15,210 bases of DNA. Source: SKVJ01 sp964578745. Its GTDB lineage: Bacteria; Chloroflexota; Dehalococcoidia; GIF9; AB-539-J10. The notes under the pieces were generated by a model. It saw only the letters and a list, made by a program, of their open reading frames with translations, had not been told where the DNA came from and did no database searches. This document shows positions 1 to 6,435 of the stretch, piece after piece; position 1 is the stretch's first letter; each line of letters begins with the position of its first letter. The position numbers were made by a program, and so were the translations under genes. The stretch lies in NCBI GenBank assembly GCA_964578745.1, contig CAZODZ010000040.1, forward strand, positions 1 to 15,210, read 5' to 3'.

Positions 1-1734
1 GATGCGAACAGGTCCTTCGTCGCGGTGTTGATTGCGCGCGATGACGTCAAGCAGGCTTGCGCGCAGGCTCGGGCGCAGATATTCAAACTCGCGCGACATC
101 GGATTGGCGATTGGCAGGGCATTGTCTGCCAGTGCCCCGGAGGACCCAAGCTGGCGCAAGCGCGCCGCGCTTGTGAGTGAATAGGTGAGTACCTCCTGAC
201 AGCCGGCGCCGACGAGGATGTCGCGCAGCAATGATTTGAATTCCCAAGCTGTCGCTGGAACATGGACCCTGCCGACGGAGAAATGAGGTGTGCCCACCGG
301 AATCTGGTCGTACCCGATGATGCGGACGATATCCTCCACTAGGTCGGCTGGACCGGAGACATCACCGCGCCAGTATGGCACGATATAGATATCACCGCTG
401 TCTGATGTGCCTTTCCATTCGAATCCGAGAGACTGTAAGATACCACGGCCCTGCTCTGTGGGTACGTCAAGTCCCGAGAGACGGCGGACCTCGTGAGAGG
501 GCAACGTGACCTCACATCGTGGCTTTGGCTGGGGGTAGGCATCATACACCCCTCGCGCGGCGGTTCCTCCGCACAACTGGACAAGTAGCTGAGTGGCACG
601 GCGTACGGCAGCGTATGCCAGCTCTGGATGGAGGCCTTTGTCAAACCGTATTGATGCCTCTGTACGGAGACCCAGGTACGCGCTGCCGCGTGTGATAACC
701 GCCTGGTTGAAAGTGGCAGCCTCGAGCAGGACAGCCCTGGTGGCCTCCGAGACCTCCGTGTTGCTGCCACCCATGATGCCCGCTATGCCTACGTCGCGTT
801 CGCCATCCGCGATCATGAGCACCTCGCTACCGAGATGGCGCTCGACATCATCGAGTGTGGTGAATACCTGTCCTTCTCGGGCCCGGCGTACCACTATCTC
901 ATGATTGACAACGCGGTCGTAATCGAACGCATGCAGCGGCTGTCCGTACTCGAGCATCACGTAGTTGGTGATATCGACAACGTTGGAGATGGGTCTCATG
1001 CCACAGGCCTTGAGTCGCGCCTGCATCCACTTCGGAGAGGGGCCGAGTGTGACTCCTCTCACCACCGTGGCGCAATACCGGTGGCAGTCAGCACTGTTCT
1101 CGATGGAGACTTTCATCAGGGACTCCACCGGCGTGCCATCGTCGTCATAGCTGACCTCAGGCAGCTGCAGTGTGGCTCCTGTAAGAGCGGCCACTTCACG
1201 GGCGACGCCGATTACCGATAGGCAATCAGGGCGGTTGGGTGTCAGCTCAAGGTCGAGTACTGCATCACCCAGGTAATCCCGCAACTGTGTACCCACAGGC
1301 GCATCCGGTGGCAACACGAGGATACCTGTGTGGTCTTCCGACAAGCCAAGCTCTTTCTCGGAACAGACCATGCCCTCTGAGAGCACACCACGTATCTTCG
1401 CTGCCTTGAGAGTCGCCGGCTTTCCAGTGTGTCCATCGATGAGATGCGCACCTAGACTCGCAAAAGCCACCTTCTGGCCGGTTGCTACATTAGGGGCGCC
1501 GCATACTACGGTGTTTGTGCCTGCGCCGAAGTCGACGGTAACCAGGCGGAGCCGATCGGCATTCGGATGTGGCTGCACATCTGTGACCAGTGCAACGGTG
1601 ATACCCTGCCACGATTCCCCTATGCGCTCGATTGCGCCGACCTCGATACCGGCCATGGTGAGACGTTCAGCGATATGCTCAACCGTGTCCTTGACGGCTA
1701 CGTATTCAGATAGCCACTTGAGTGGGACTCTCAT
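1..1734 (-). CDS. pheT: Phenylalanyl-tRNA synthetase beta subunit (partial, C-terminus beyond window)
   Basis: Beta subunit of the cytoplasmic (alpha-beta)2 PheRS, which charges tRNA-Phe; beta carries tRNA-binding and editing domains. I translated this frame from the bases: it opens with MRVPLKWLSEYV, typical of PheT. A tRNA-binding OB fold lies at about residues 44-155 (PHPNADRL, then VCGAPNV). The B3/B4 editing region begins with LTPNRPDCLSVIGVARE near 165 and includes NVVDITNYVMLEYGQPLHAFD. The frame is open for 578 codons to base 1, where it reads NPMSREFEYLRPSL and then DVIARNQHRDEGPVRI, the start of the catalytic-like core. The family is about 800 residues, so roughly 200 residues, including the anticodon-binding C-terminus, lie outside. 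The ATG is 15 nt after the pheS stop and in the same frame. No strong Shine-Dalgarno is visible, so coupling to pheS is likely. Confidence 0.97.
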   Translation of the reverse strand, partial: MRVPLKWLSEYVAVKDTVEHIAERLTMAGIEVGAIERIGESWQGITVALVTDVQPHPNADRLRLVTVDFGAGTNTVVCGAPNVATGQKVAFASLGAHLIDGHTGKPATLKAAKIRGVLSEGMVCSEKELGLSEDHTGILVLPPDAPVGTQLRDYLGDAVLDLELTPNRPDCLSVIGVAREVAALTGATLQLPEVSYDDDGTPVESLMKVSIENSADCHRYCATVVRGVTLGPSPKWMQARLKACGMRPISNVVDITNYVMLEYGQPLHAFDYDRVVNHEIVVRRAREGQVFTTLDDVERHLGSEVLMIADGERDVGIAGIMGGSNTEVSEATRAVLLEAATFNQAVITRGSAYLGLRTEASIRFDKGLHPELAYAAVRRATQLLVQLCGGTAARGVYDAYPQPKPRCEVTLPSHEVRRLSGLDVPTEQGRGILQSLGFEWKGTSDSGDIYIVPYWRGDVSGPADLVEDIVRIIGYDQIPVGTPHFSVGRVHVPATAWEFKSLLRDILVGAGCQEVLTYSLTSAARLRQLGSSGALADNALPIANPMSREFEYLRPSLRASLLDVIARNQHRDEGPVRI

Positions 1735-1749
1735 ATCAATGCACTGCTT

Positions 1750-2784
1750 TTAGAACTGCCTGAGGAAACGAAAGTCGCCTGAGTAGAAGTGACGGATATC
1801 ATCGACGCCGTGCCGCAGAATGGCAATCCGTTCGACTCCCATGCCAAAGGCGAATCCCGAGTACACAGTTGAATCGATGCCACAGCGTTCCAGTACCTGA
1901 GGGTGCACCAATCCCGTGCCGAGAATCTCGAGCCAGCCGGTGCCACCACACATCCTGCATCCGCTGCCGCGACATTGTACGCACTCGATGGCTACTTCCC
2001 CGCCCGGTTCGACAAACGGGAAATAGTCACACCTGAAACGCACACCGGTATCCCTGCCGAAGATGCTCTTGCAGAATTCAAAGAGCGTCTCTTTAAGATC
2101 TCGCAATGTTATGTCCGTATCAACTGCAAGGCCCTCGACCTGGTGGAACATCCAGTCGTGTGTCGCGTCAGTTGCCTCGTAGCGGTACGTACGTCCAGGC
2201 ACGACGAAGCGCAGCGGCGGCTTGTGCTGCTCCATGATGCGCACCTGCATGGGGGATGTATGGGTTCGCAGAAGTCGCGCATTCGGATCGTCCTTATGGT
2301 CGACCCAGAGAGTAGCAAACATATCGCGGGCGGGATGATCCCTCGGAATGTTGAGGGCTTCGAAGTTATAGTAGTCGTACTCCACTTCGGGGCCTTCGAT
2401 GATTTGAAAACCCATGCGGGCAAAGACAGCGCAGATCTCTCCTATCATTCGGGTAATGGGATGGAGCCGTCCATACGGCTGCGGCCGCCCCGGCAAGGTA
2501 ACGTCCAGAGTGGAGTGCGCAAGAGATTCATCCAGTTGTCTGCTGGTGAGAGCCGATTTCTTCTCGTCGAAGCGCGATTGAAGTGTCGCCTTGACCGCGT
2601 TAGCGCGCGCACCAATCTTGCGACGCTCCTCGGCGGACAGTGAACCCAGACGGCGCAACACGATGGTGAGGGCACTCTTCTTGCCTAGATGCCGCACGCG
2701 CCACTGCTCAAGCTCAGCAAGACTCTCTGTTCGGGAGAGTTCCTCCAGCGCTGTTGATTCGAGGCGGTTCAGCTCCTGCTGCAT
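1750..2784 (-). CDS. pheS: Phenylalanyl-tRNA synthetase alpha subunit
   Basis: Catalytic alpha subunit of PheRS: activates phenylalanine and transfers it to tRNA-Phe together with PheT, encoded just downstream. At 344 residues it has the usual length. Residues 1-90 are the charged N-terminal coiled coil. Class II motif 1 is near 125-135 (GFQIIEGPEVE), motif 2 at 196-218 (PGRTYRYEATDATHDWMFHQ) and motif 3 at 312-326 (FGMGVERIAILRH). Cys268, Cys271, Cys276 and Cys279 form a CxxC-x4-CxxC knuckle in front of GTGWLEILG; this is seen in many bacterial PheS outside the proteobacterial type and probably binds zinc. The ATG has an AAGGG site 8 nt upstream, 18 nt after rplT. The rplT and pheS frames coincide, with only the rplT TAG between them. 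Confidence 0.98.
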   Translation of the reverse strand: MQQELNRLESTALEELSRTESLAELEQWRVRHLGKKSALTIVLRRLGSLSAEERRKIGARANAVKATLQSRFDEKKSALTSRQLDESLAHSTLDVTLPGRPQPYGRLHPITRMIGEICAVFARMGFQIIEGPEVEYDYYNFEALNIPRDHPARDMFATLWVDHKDDPNARLLRTHTSPMQVRIMEQHKPPLRFVVPGRTYRYEATDATHDWMFHQVEGLAVDTDITLRDLKETLFEFCKSIFGRDTGVRFRCDYFPFVEPGGEVAIECVQCRGSGCRMCGGTGWLEILGTGLVHPQVLERCGIDSTVYSGFAFGMGVERIAILRHGVDDIRHFYSGDFRFLRQF

Positions 2785-2802
2785 GTAGTTTGCCCTTGAC
2801 CC

Positions 2803-3162
2803 CTACTTCTCAAGTCCAGCCTGTGCCGATCTGACAATGGCGCTGAATGCGTCGGGATCACGGACGGCCATGTCGGCGAGGACCTTTCGATTCAGTGCAA
2901 TGCCTGCGGCACGTAAACCGCTCATGAACTTGCTGTAGCTGAGACCATTCGCCCGCGTTGCCGCGTTTATGCGCACTATCCACAGCTTGCGAAAGTCTGC
3001 CTTGCGTTCACGTCGATGTACGTAGGCATAGTCAAGAGCATGCAACATTGATTCGTTCGCACTGCGAAAGAGGCGGTGGCGCGAACCACGATGCCCTTTT
3101 GTGTATGAGAGAACCTTCTTATGACGTCGATGACTGGTGCTTCCACTCGTTGCACGAGGCAT
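2803..3162 (-). CDS. rplT: 50S ribosomal protein L20
   Basis: L20 is an early-assembly 23S rRNA-binding protein of the large subunit; in E. coli it also represses its own infC-rpmI-rplT mRNA. The 119-residue product has the family length and its landmarks: HRRHKKVLSYTKGHRGSRH near the N-terminus, then RERKADFRKLWIVRINAA at about 51-68 and NGLSYSKFMSGLRAAGIALNRKVLADMA in the C-terminal half. The N-terminus reads MPRATSGSTSHRRHKK, with a slightly divergent first ten residues. A strong Shine-Dalgarno AGGGAGGT (3167-3174) lies a few bases before the ATG, fixing the start. It follows rpmI by 49 nt, the longest gap in the operon and the only one with room for a separate translational control element. 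Confidence 0.98.
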   Translation of the reverse strand: MPRATSGSTSHRRHKKVLSYTKGHRGSRHRLFRSANESMLHALDYAYVHRRERKADFRKLWIVRINAATRANGLSYSKFMSGLRAAGIALNRKVLADMAVRDPDAFSAIVRSAQAGLEK

Positions 3163-3211
3163 AGTGACCTCCCTGATATGCGTGCTATGGTGCGGATCAG
3201 ACGGCTTGCGC

Positions 3212-3409
3212 CTACTGGTATGGCATCAGCCTCCGGAGTCGGGGGGCATCCGCATCTGATACAGGTACCATCGAGTCGTACAGCCGCTTCGTCCTCGGCG
3301 CCTTCCGACGGCGGAAGTGGCTCTTGCCACACTTCATCCGCATAAGTCTGCCATTGCCGGTCACGTGGAACCGGCTCTTAGCTCCCTTGTGTGTCTTGAG
3401 TTTCGGCAT
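3212..3409 (-). CDS. rpmI: 50S ribosomal protein L35
   Basis: L35 is a small basic protein of the large ribosomal subunit. The 65-residue product starts with the family signature MPKLKTHKGAKSRF, followed by a VTGNGRLMRMKCGKSHFRRR segment and the usual ...RLRRLMPYQ end. The start is certain because the signature begins at this ATG, yet the ATG lies inside infC: the last 32 nt of infC (stop included) are also the first codons of rpmI in another frame. An AGGAGG site (3419-3424) within infC sits 9 nt upstream. Translation of rpmI is therefore probably coupled to termination on infC. It ends with TAG. Confidence 0.97.
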   Translation of the reverse strand: MPKLKTHKGAKSRFHVTGNGRLMRMKCGKSHFRRRKAPRTKRLYDSMVPVSDADAPRLRRLMPYQ

Positions 3410-3977
3410 CCTGCTTTGCCTCCTGGCGCTTCCTGGAGGGAACGGGAGCCAGCGTCAATGCAATGCTGCGTGCATCCTTAGACGGCTGACTGCTGGCCAC
3501 GGCCTCGTCCTTGAGGGCTTCCGCCACACGTTTCAGCACCTGCCAGCCAAGCTCCGGATAAACAATCTCACGGCCGCGGAAGCGTACCGTGATCTTTACC
3601 TTGTTGCCTTCCTCCAGTAGTTCACGTGTCTTCTTTATCTTGGCCTGAAGATCATGCTCTTCAATCTTTGGACGGAGCCGCACTTCTCGAAGCAGGCCCT
3701 TCTGGCCTTTGTGTATCTTCTTCTCTTTCTTTATCTGCTCGTACTTATACTTCCCGTAGTCCAGAAGCCGACACACCGGCGGTTCCGCGTTTGGAGCCAC
3801 CATCACGAGGTCCAGCTCGTGCTCCCTGGCAATCTGCAACGCCTTCAAGGTTGGCATGGTGCCGAGCTGTTCGCCTTCCTCACCTATGACTCTGACCTCT
3901 CGCACACGGATCTGACGGTTGACGGGCAACTTGGGGGGACCGGGACGAGGGCTGGGACGGCCGCGACCTCTCATCAT
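3378..3977 (-). CDS. infC: Translation initiation factor IF-3
   Basis: IF3 binds the 30S subunit, keeps it apart from 50S and checks the start codon and initiator tRNA. The 199-residue protein has the two-domain layout: N-domain about 18-88 (NRQIRVREVRVIG, then PPVCRLLDYGKYKYE), a lysine-rich linker 83-94, and C-domain about 95-178 (LREVRLRPKIEEHDL, then GNKVKITVRFRGREIVYPELG). Residues after about 178 form a hydrophilic tail (SRKRQEAKQDAETQDTQGS) whose coding DNA doubles as the start of rpmI. The start is a tandem ATG-ATG, 3 nt after the thrS stop and in the same frame; an AGGA (3986-3989) lies 8 nt upstream. Many bacteria start infC with AUU, AUC or AUA, the basis of IF3 autoregulation; no such start is seen here. 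Confidence 0.97.
   Translation of the reverse strand: MMRGRGRPSPRPGPPKLPVNRQIRVREVRVIGEEGEQLGTMPTLKALQIAREHELDLVMVAPNAEPPVCRLLDYGKYKYEQIKKEKKIHKGQKGLLREVRLRPKIEEHDLQAKIKKTRELLEEGNKVKITVRFRGREIVYPELGWQVLKRVAEALKDEAVASSQPSKDARSIALTLAPVPSRKRQEAKQDAETQDTQGS
3419..3424 (-). promoter_or_regulatory. Ribosome binding site of rpmI inside infC
   Basis: A full AGGAGG on the minus strand, 9 nt before the rpmI ATG, embedded in the infC 3' coding sequence. It supports the rpmI start at 3409 and hence the 32-nt overlap with infC. Confidence 0.8.
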
Positions 3978-3980
3978 AGG

Positions 3981-5702
3981 CTAAGTCCTGCTGGACTCGA
4001 CAGCTTTGATATCATCGCATACCTCGTCAACTGTGCGAAGTCCCAGGTCCTGTCCATTGCGCAGGCGAACCGCTACCGCGTTCGCAGCCACCTCTTTGTC
4101 GCCGACAACGAGCATGTAAGGTATCTTTGCCAGCTGAGCATCTCGTATTTTCGAAGTCATCCGTTCTGAACGCGTATCGACGTCAGTTCGTATGCCTGCT
4201 TCTCTCAGAGTATCTTCAACCTTGTGTGCATATTCAAGATGTCGATCTGCTATCGGAATAACTCTGGCCTGAATCGGGCTGAGCCATACCGGGAATGCCC
4301 CGCCGTAGTGCTCGACCAGACACGCGAAAAACCGTTCCATGCTTCCCAGCACAGTCCGGTGGATCATGGTAACGAGATGTTCGCTACCGTCATGTCCAAT
4401 ATAACAGACATTGAAACGCTGCGGCAAATTGAAATCAACCTGGATTGTCGGTCCCTGCCAACCCCGTCCCATCGCATCTGACAGCTTGACGTCTATCTTG
4501 GGACCGTAGAATGCACCTCCGCCTGGATCAATCTCGTAGGGTAGCCCAACCGTTTCCAGCGCCGCCTTGAGTGCACTGGTTGCCTGTTCCCAAATTTCAT
4601 CAGAACCCGGCGAGTGGTCAGGACGCGTTGCCAGAACCATCTTGTACTCGTGAAAGCCAAACGATTCGAGCATGAACTGCGCAAGCCTGATCACACCAAC
4701 TACTTCGTCCTGTATCTGATCAGGCCGGCAGAAGATATGCGCGTCGTCCTGCGTGAAGCCACGTACACGGGTCAGCCCGTAGAGCACACCACCACGTTCG
4801 TAGCGGTAGACCGTGCCAAGCTCGGCCATGCGTATAGGCAGCTCGCGGTAGCTGCGTACCTTTGTCTTGTAGATAAGAATGTGGCCAAGGCAGTTCATCG
4901 GCTTGATGAGGTACTGCTGACCATCGACATCCATCGGAGAATACAGGTTCTCCCTGTAGAATTCCCAGTGTCCGCTCTGCTTCCATTGGTCGAGCTTACC
5001 GATGTGAGGTGTGTAGACGAGGCCATAACCACGCTTGTGGTGCTCTGCTTTCCAAAAGTCCTCGATAAGCTGCCGCACCATGCCGCCGTTCGGATGCCAG
5101 CACACAAGACCTGGCCCTATCTCTTCGTGAATGCTGAACAGATCAAGGTCGCGTCCCAACTTCCTGTGGTCTCTCTTCGCGGCTTCGGCCATTCGCTCCA
5201 GGTACTTGTCAAGCTCATCCTGTGTCTCGAAGGCGACCCCATAGACGCGCTGCAGCATAGGGCGGCTTTCATCGCCACGCCAGTATGCCCCAGCTGTCCG
5301 TGTGAGCTTGACAGCGCCAATCTGTCTCGTAGACTCGACGTGTGGGCCACGGCACAGGTCAGTGAATGTGCCCTGCGTATAGAGGCTCACCATGTCTTCA
5401 TCAAGGTCCTCGAGCAGCTCCAGCTTGTAAGGCTGACCGGAGAAGACTTCACGTGCCTTTTCCTTTGAGACCATCCGTTGTGTGAATGGAAGGTCTGCCG
5501 CAATTATGTCACGCATGCGCTCTTCGATGACAGGAAGATCATCGGGGGTTAGTGGCCGAGGCAGTTCGAAGTCGTAGTAAAAGCCATCCTCGATGGCCGG
5601 CCCAATGCCGAAACGCACACCAGGGAATAGCTGCTGCACCGCTTCCGCCATGACATGCGACGCGGAGTGACGCATCCTCTCAAGACGTTCGTCTGTACTC
5701 AT
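3981..5702 (-). CDS. thrS: Threonyl-tRNA synthetase, short form without TGS domain
   Basis: Class II synthetase charging tRNA-Thr. At 573 residues it lacks the roughly 60-residue N-terminal TGS domain of E. coli ThrRS (642 residues) and begins directly with the N2 editing domain. The editing site looks intact: His12 and His16 (RHSASH), Cys117 and His121 (CRGPH). The catalytic zinc ligands are present: Cys271 in PMNCLGH (usually PMNCPGH), His322 in DDAHIFC and His448 in MIHRTVLGSMERF. Motif 2 is at about 298-315 (VYRYERGGVLYGLTRVRGF). The anticodon-binding domain spans about 475-573. An in-frame TGA two codons before the ATG rules out a longer reading frame, so the missing TGS is real. The nearest Shine-Dalgarno-like site, AGGTGGGA (5715-5722), is unusually far, 12 nt upstream. 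First gene of the operon; it ends with TAG. Confidence 0.97.
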   Translation of the reverse strand: MSTDERLERMRHSASHVMAEAVQQLFPGVRFGIGPAIEDGFYYDFELPRPLTPDDLPVIEERMRDIIAADLPFTQRMVSKEKAREVFSGQPYKLELLEDLDEDMVSLYTQGTFTDLCRGPHVESTRQIGAVKLTRTAGAYWRGDESRPMLQRVYGVAFETQDELDKYLERMAEAAKRDHRKLGRDLDLFSIHEEIGPGLVCWHPNGGMVRQLIEDFWKAEHHKRGYGLVYTPHIGKLDQWKQSGHWEFYRENLYSPMDVDGQQYLIKPMNCLGHILIYKTKVRSYRELPIRMAELGTVYRYERGGVLYGLTRVRGFTQDDAHIFCRPDQIQDEVVGVIRLAQFMLESFGFHEYKMVLATRPDHSPGSDEIWEQATSALKAALETVGLPYEIDPGGGAFYGPKIDVKLSDAMGRGWQGPTIQVDFNLPQRFNVCYIGHDGSEHLVTMIHRTVLGSMERFFACLVEHYGGAFPVWLSPIQARVIPIADRHLEYAHKVEDTLREAGIRTDVDTRSERMTSKIRDAQLAKIPYMLVVGDKEVAANAVAVRLRNGQDLGLRTVDEVCDDIKAVESSRT

Positions 5703-5737
5703 GTATCAATGCAGTCCCACCTGGACTCTGTCCCCCT

Positions 5738-5774
5738 AAACACAACCATCCGAACCCGTAAAGGGTCCGGACGG
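5738..5774 (-). terminator. Hairpin with U-rich tail in the thrS leader (terminator or attenuator)
   Basis: On the minus strand the arms 5774-5763 (CCGTCCGGACCC) and 5757-5746 (GGGTTCGGATGG) pair over 12 bp with two G-U pairs and a 5-nt loop, followed by TTGTGTTT. It lies after tRNA-Val and after a candidate promoter at 5783-5791, but before thrS. It could end tRNA transcription, attenuate the thrS operon, or both. The tail is not a pure U run, so efficiency is uncertain. Confidence 0.6.
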
Positions 5775-5782
5775 CTGCAGGT

Positions 5783-5791
5783 CTTATAGCA
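5783..5791 (-). promoter_or_regulatory. Candidate extended -10 promoter for the thrS operon
   Basis: The minus strand reads TGCTATAAG, an extended -10 (TGn plus TATAAG). No good -35 hexamer is seen 16-18 nt upstream. The predicted start near 5776 would give a leader of about 75 nt that begins with the hairpin at 5746-5774. Confidence 0.4.
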
Positions 5792-5827
5792 ACGAAACCA
5801 GTACCCTATGTATGCCACTCAAACAAA

Positions 5828-5900
5828 TGGGCAGTACTGGATTTGAACCAGTGACCTCTGCGATGTCAACGCAGCGCTCTAACCACTGAGCTAACCGCCC
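5828..5900 (-). tRNA. tRNA-Val (anticodon GAC)
   Basis: The 73-nt minus-strand sequence folds as a complete cloverleaf. The acceptor stem GGGCGGT pairs with ACTGCCC (one G-U), the D arm is GCTC...GAGC, and the anticodon stem CTGCG/CGCAG carries the loop TTGACAT. The variable loop is AGGTC, the T arm ACTGG-TTCAAAT-CCAGT, and the discriminator A. Anticodon GAC reads GUC and GUU valine codons. CCA is not encoded. It lies upstream of thrS on the same strand, behind its own strong promoter, and divergent from the archease gene. Confidence 0.97.
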
Positions 5901-5910
5901 TCGAGAGCCG

Positions 5911-5939
5911 ATTCTAGCAGAAGCCCCACCTAGCGTCAA
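5911..5939 (-). promoter_or_regulatory. Sigma-70-type promoter for tRNA-Val
   Basis: On the minus strand TTGACG (5939-5934) and TAGAAT (5916-5911) are separated by exactly 17 bp, and the -10 is preceded by TGC, giving an extended -10. Transcription would start about 4 nt before the mature tRNA 5' end. This is the best promoter match in the window and may also feed thrS through the leader hairpin. Confidence 0.75.
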
Positions 5940-6000
5940 TCGTCGCCACTCGTGCGGCTGCCGCTCGTATGCGTGGTATCATAGTTGGGGAGAGGGGGAT

Positions 6001-6426
6001 GTGGTGACGAAGCCTCCATACGAAATTACGTCTCACACCGCTGACATCGGCCTTGTTATTCGTGGCACTGATATGGCCGAACTGCTCGTCAACGGTGGAT
6101 ACGCGTTGAACGCCATTCAGTTTGAGCAGCCGCCGCTCGGCCGGGATATTAGCCGCGAGATACGCGTCGAGTCAACAGGTACCGATACGCTGTTGGTGGA
6201 CTGGTTGAACGAGTTGTTGTACATGTTTGTCGGCGAAGGCCTCGTCTTCTCACGATTCAAGGCCATGGATGTGTCCGGCGCGTCGGCCGTTCTCCTGTGC
6301 GAAGGCGAGCAATATGACCCCTCGCGACATGCCGTTGTTCGCGATATCAAGGCTGCAACCTATCACATGGCAGGTGTGCGGTGCACCGACGAAGGGTATG
6401 AGGCACGCGTAATTCTGGATGTCTGA
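6001..6426 (+). CDS. Archease, activator of RNA ligase RtcB
   Basis: Archease is a small metal-binding protein that speeds guanylylation and multiple turnover of RtcB and broadens its nucleotide use. The 141-residue product has the family length and landmarks: the N-terminal SHTADIGLVIRG (12-23), the middle LLVDWLNELLYMF, IKAATYHMAGV near 118-128, and the C-terminal ARVILDV. Asp15 and Asp140 are at positions where the family has conserved acidic residues. The start is one of two tandem GTG codons (6001 or 6004) after a purine-rich GGGGAGAGGGGG stretch; the overlapping ATG at 5999 runs into a stop after two codons. It lies directly upstream of rtcB, in the same frame, with its TGA 9 nt before the rtcB ATG. 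That context makes the call firm. No convincing promoter was found in the 100 bp upstream. Confidence 0.93.
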   Translation: MVTKPPYEITSHTADIGLVIRGTDMAELLVNGGYALNAIQFEQPPLGRDISREIRVESTGTDTLLVDWLNELLYMFVGEGLVFSRFKAMDVSGASAVLLCEGEQYDPSRHAVVRDIKAATYHMAGVRCTDEGYEARVILDV

Positions 6427-6435
6427 GGTGCCGTG

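Noticed and set aside
4614..5468. Plus-strand open frame (284 codons) opposite thrS
   Set aside because: Complement of conserved ThrRS motifs; no recognisable product.
5711..5722. T-box-like AGGTGGGACTGC just upstream of thrS, close to the T-box core AGGGTGGNACCGCG
   Set aside because: There is no room for a Stem I with a specifier loop after the predicted start, no terminator or sequestering hairpin follows it, and the only hairpin precedes it. It is more simply a distant Shine-Dalgarno site.
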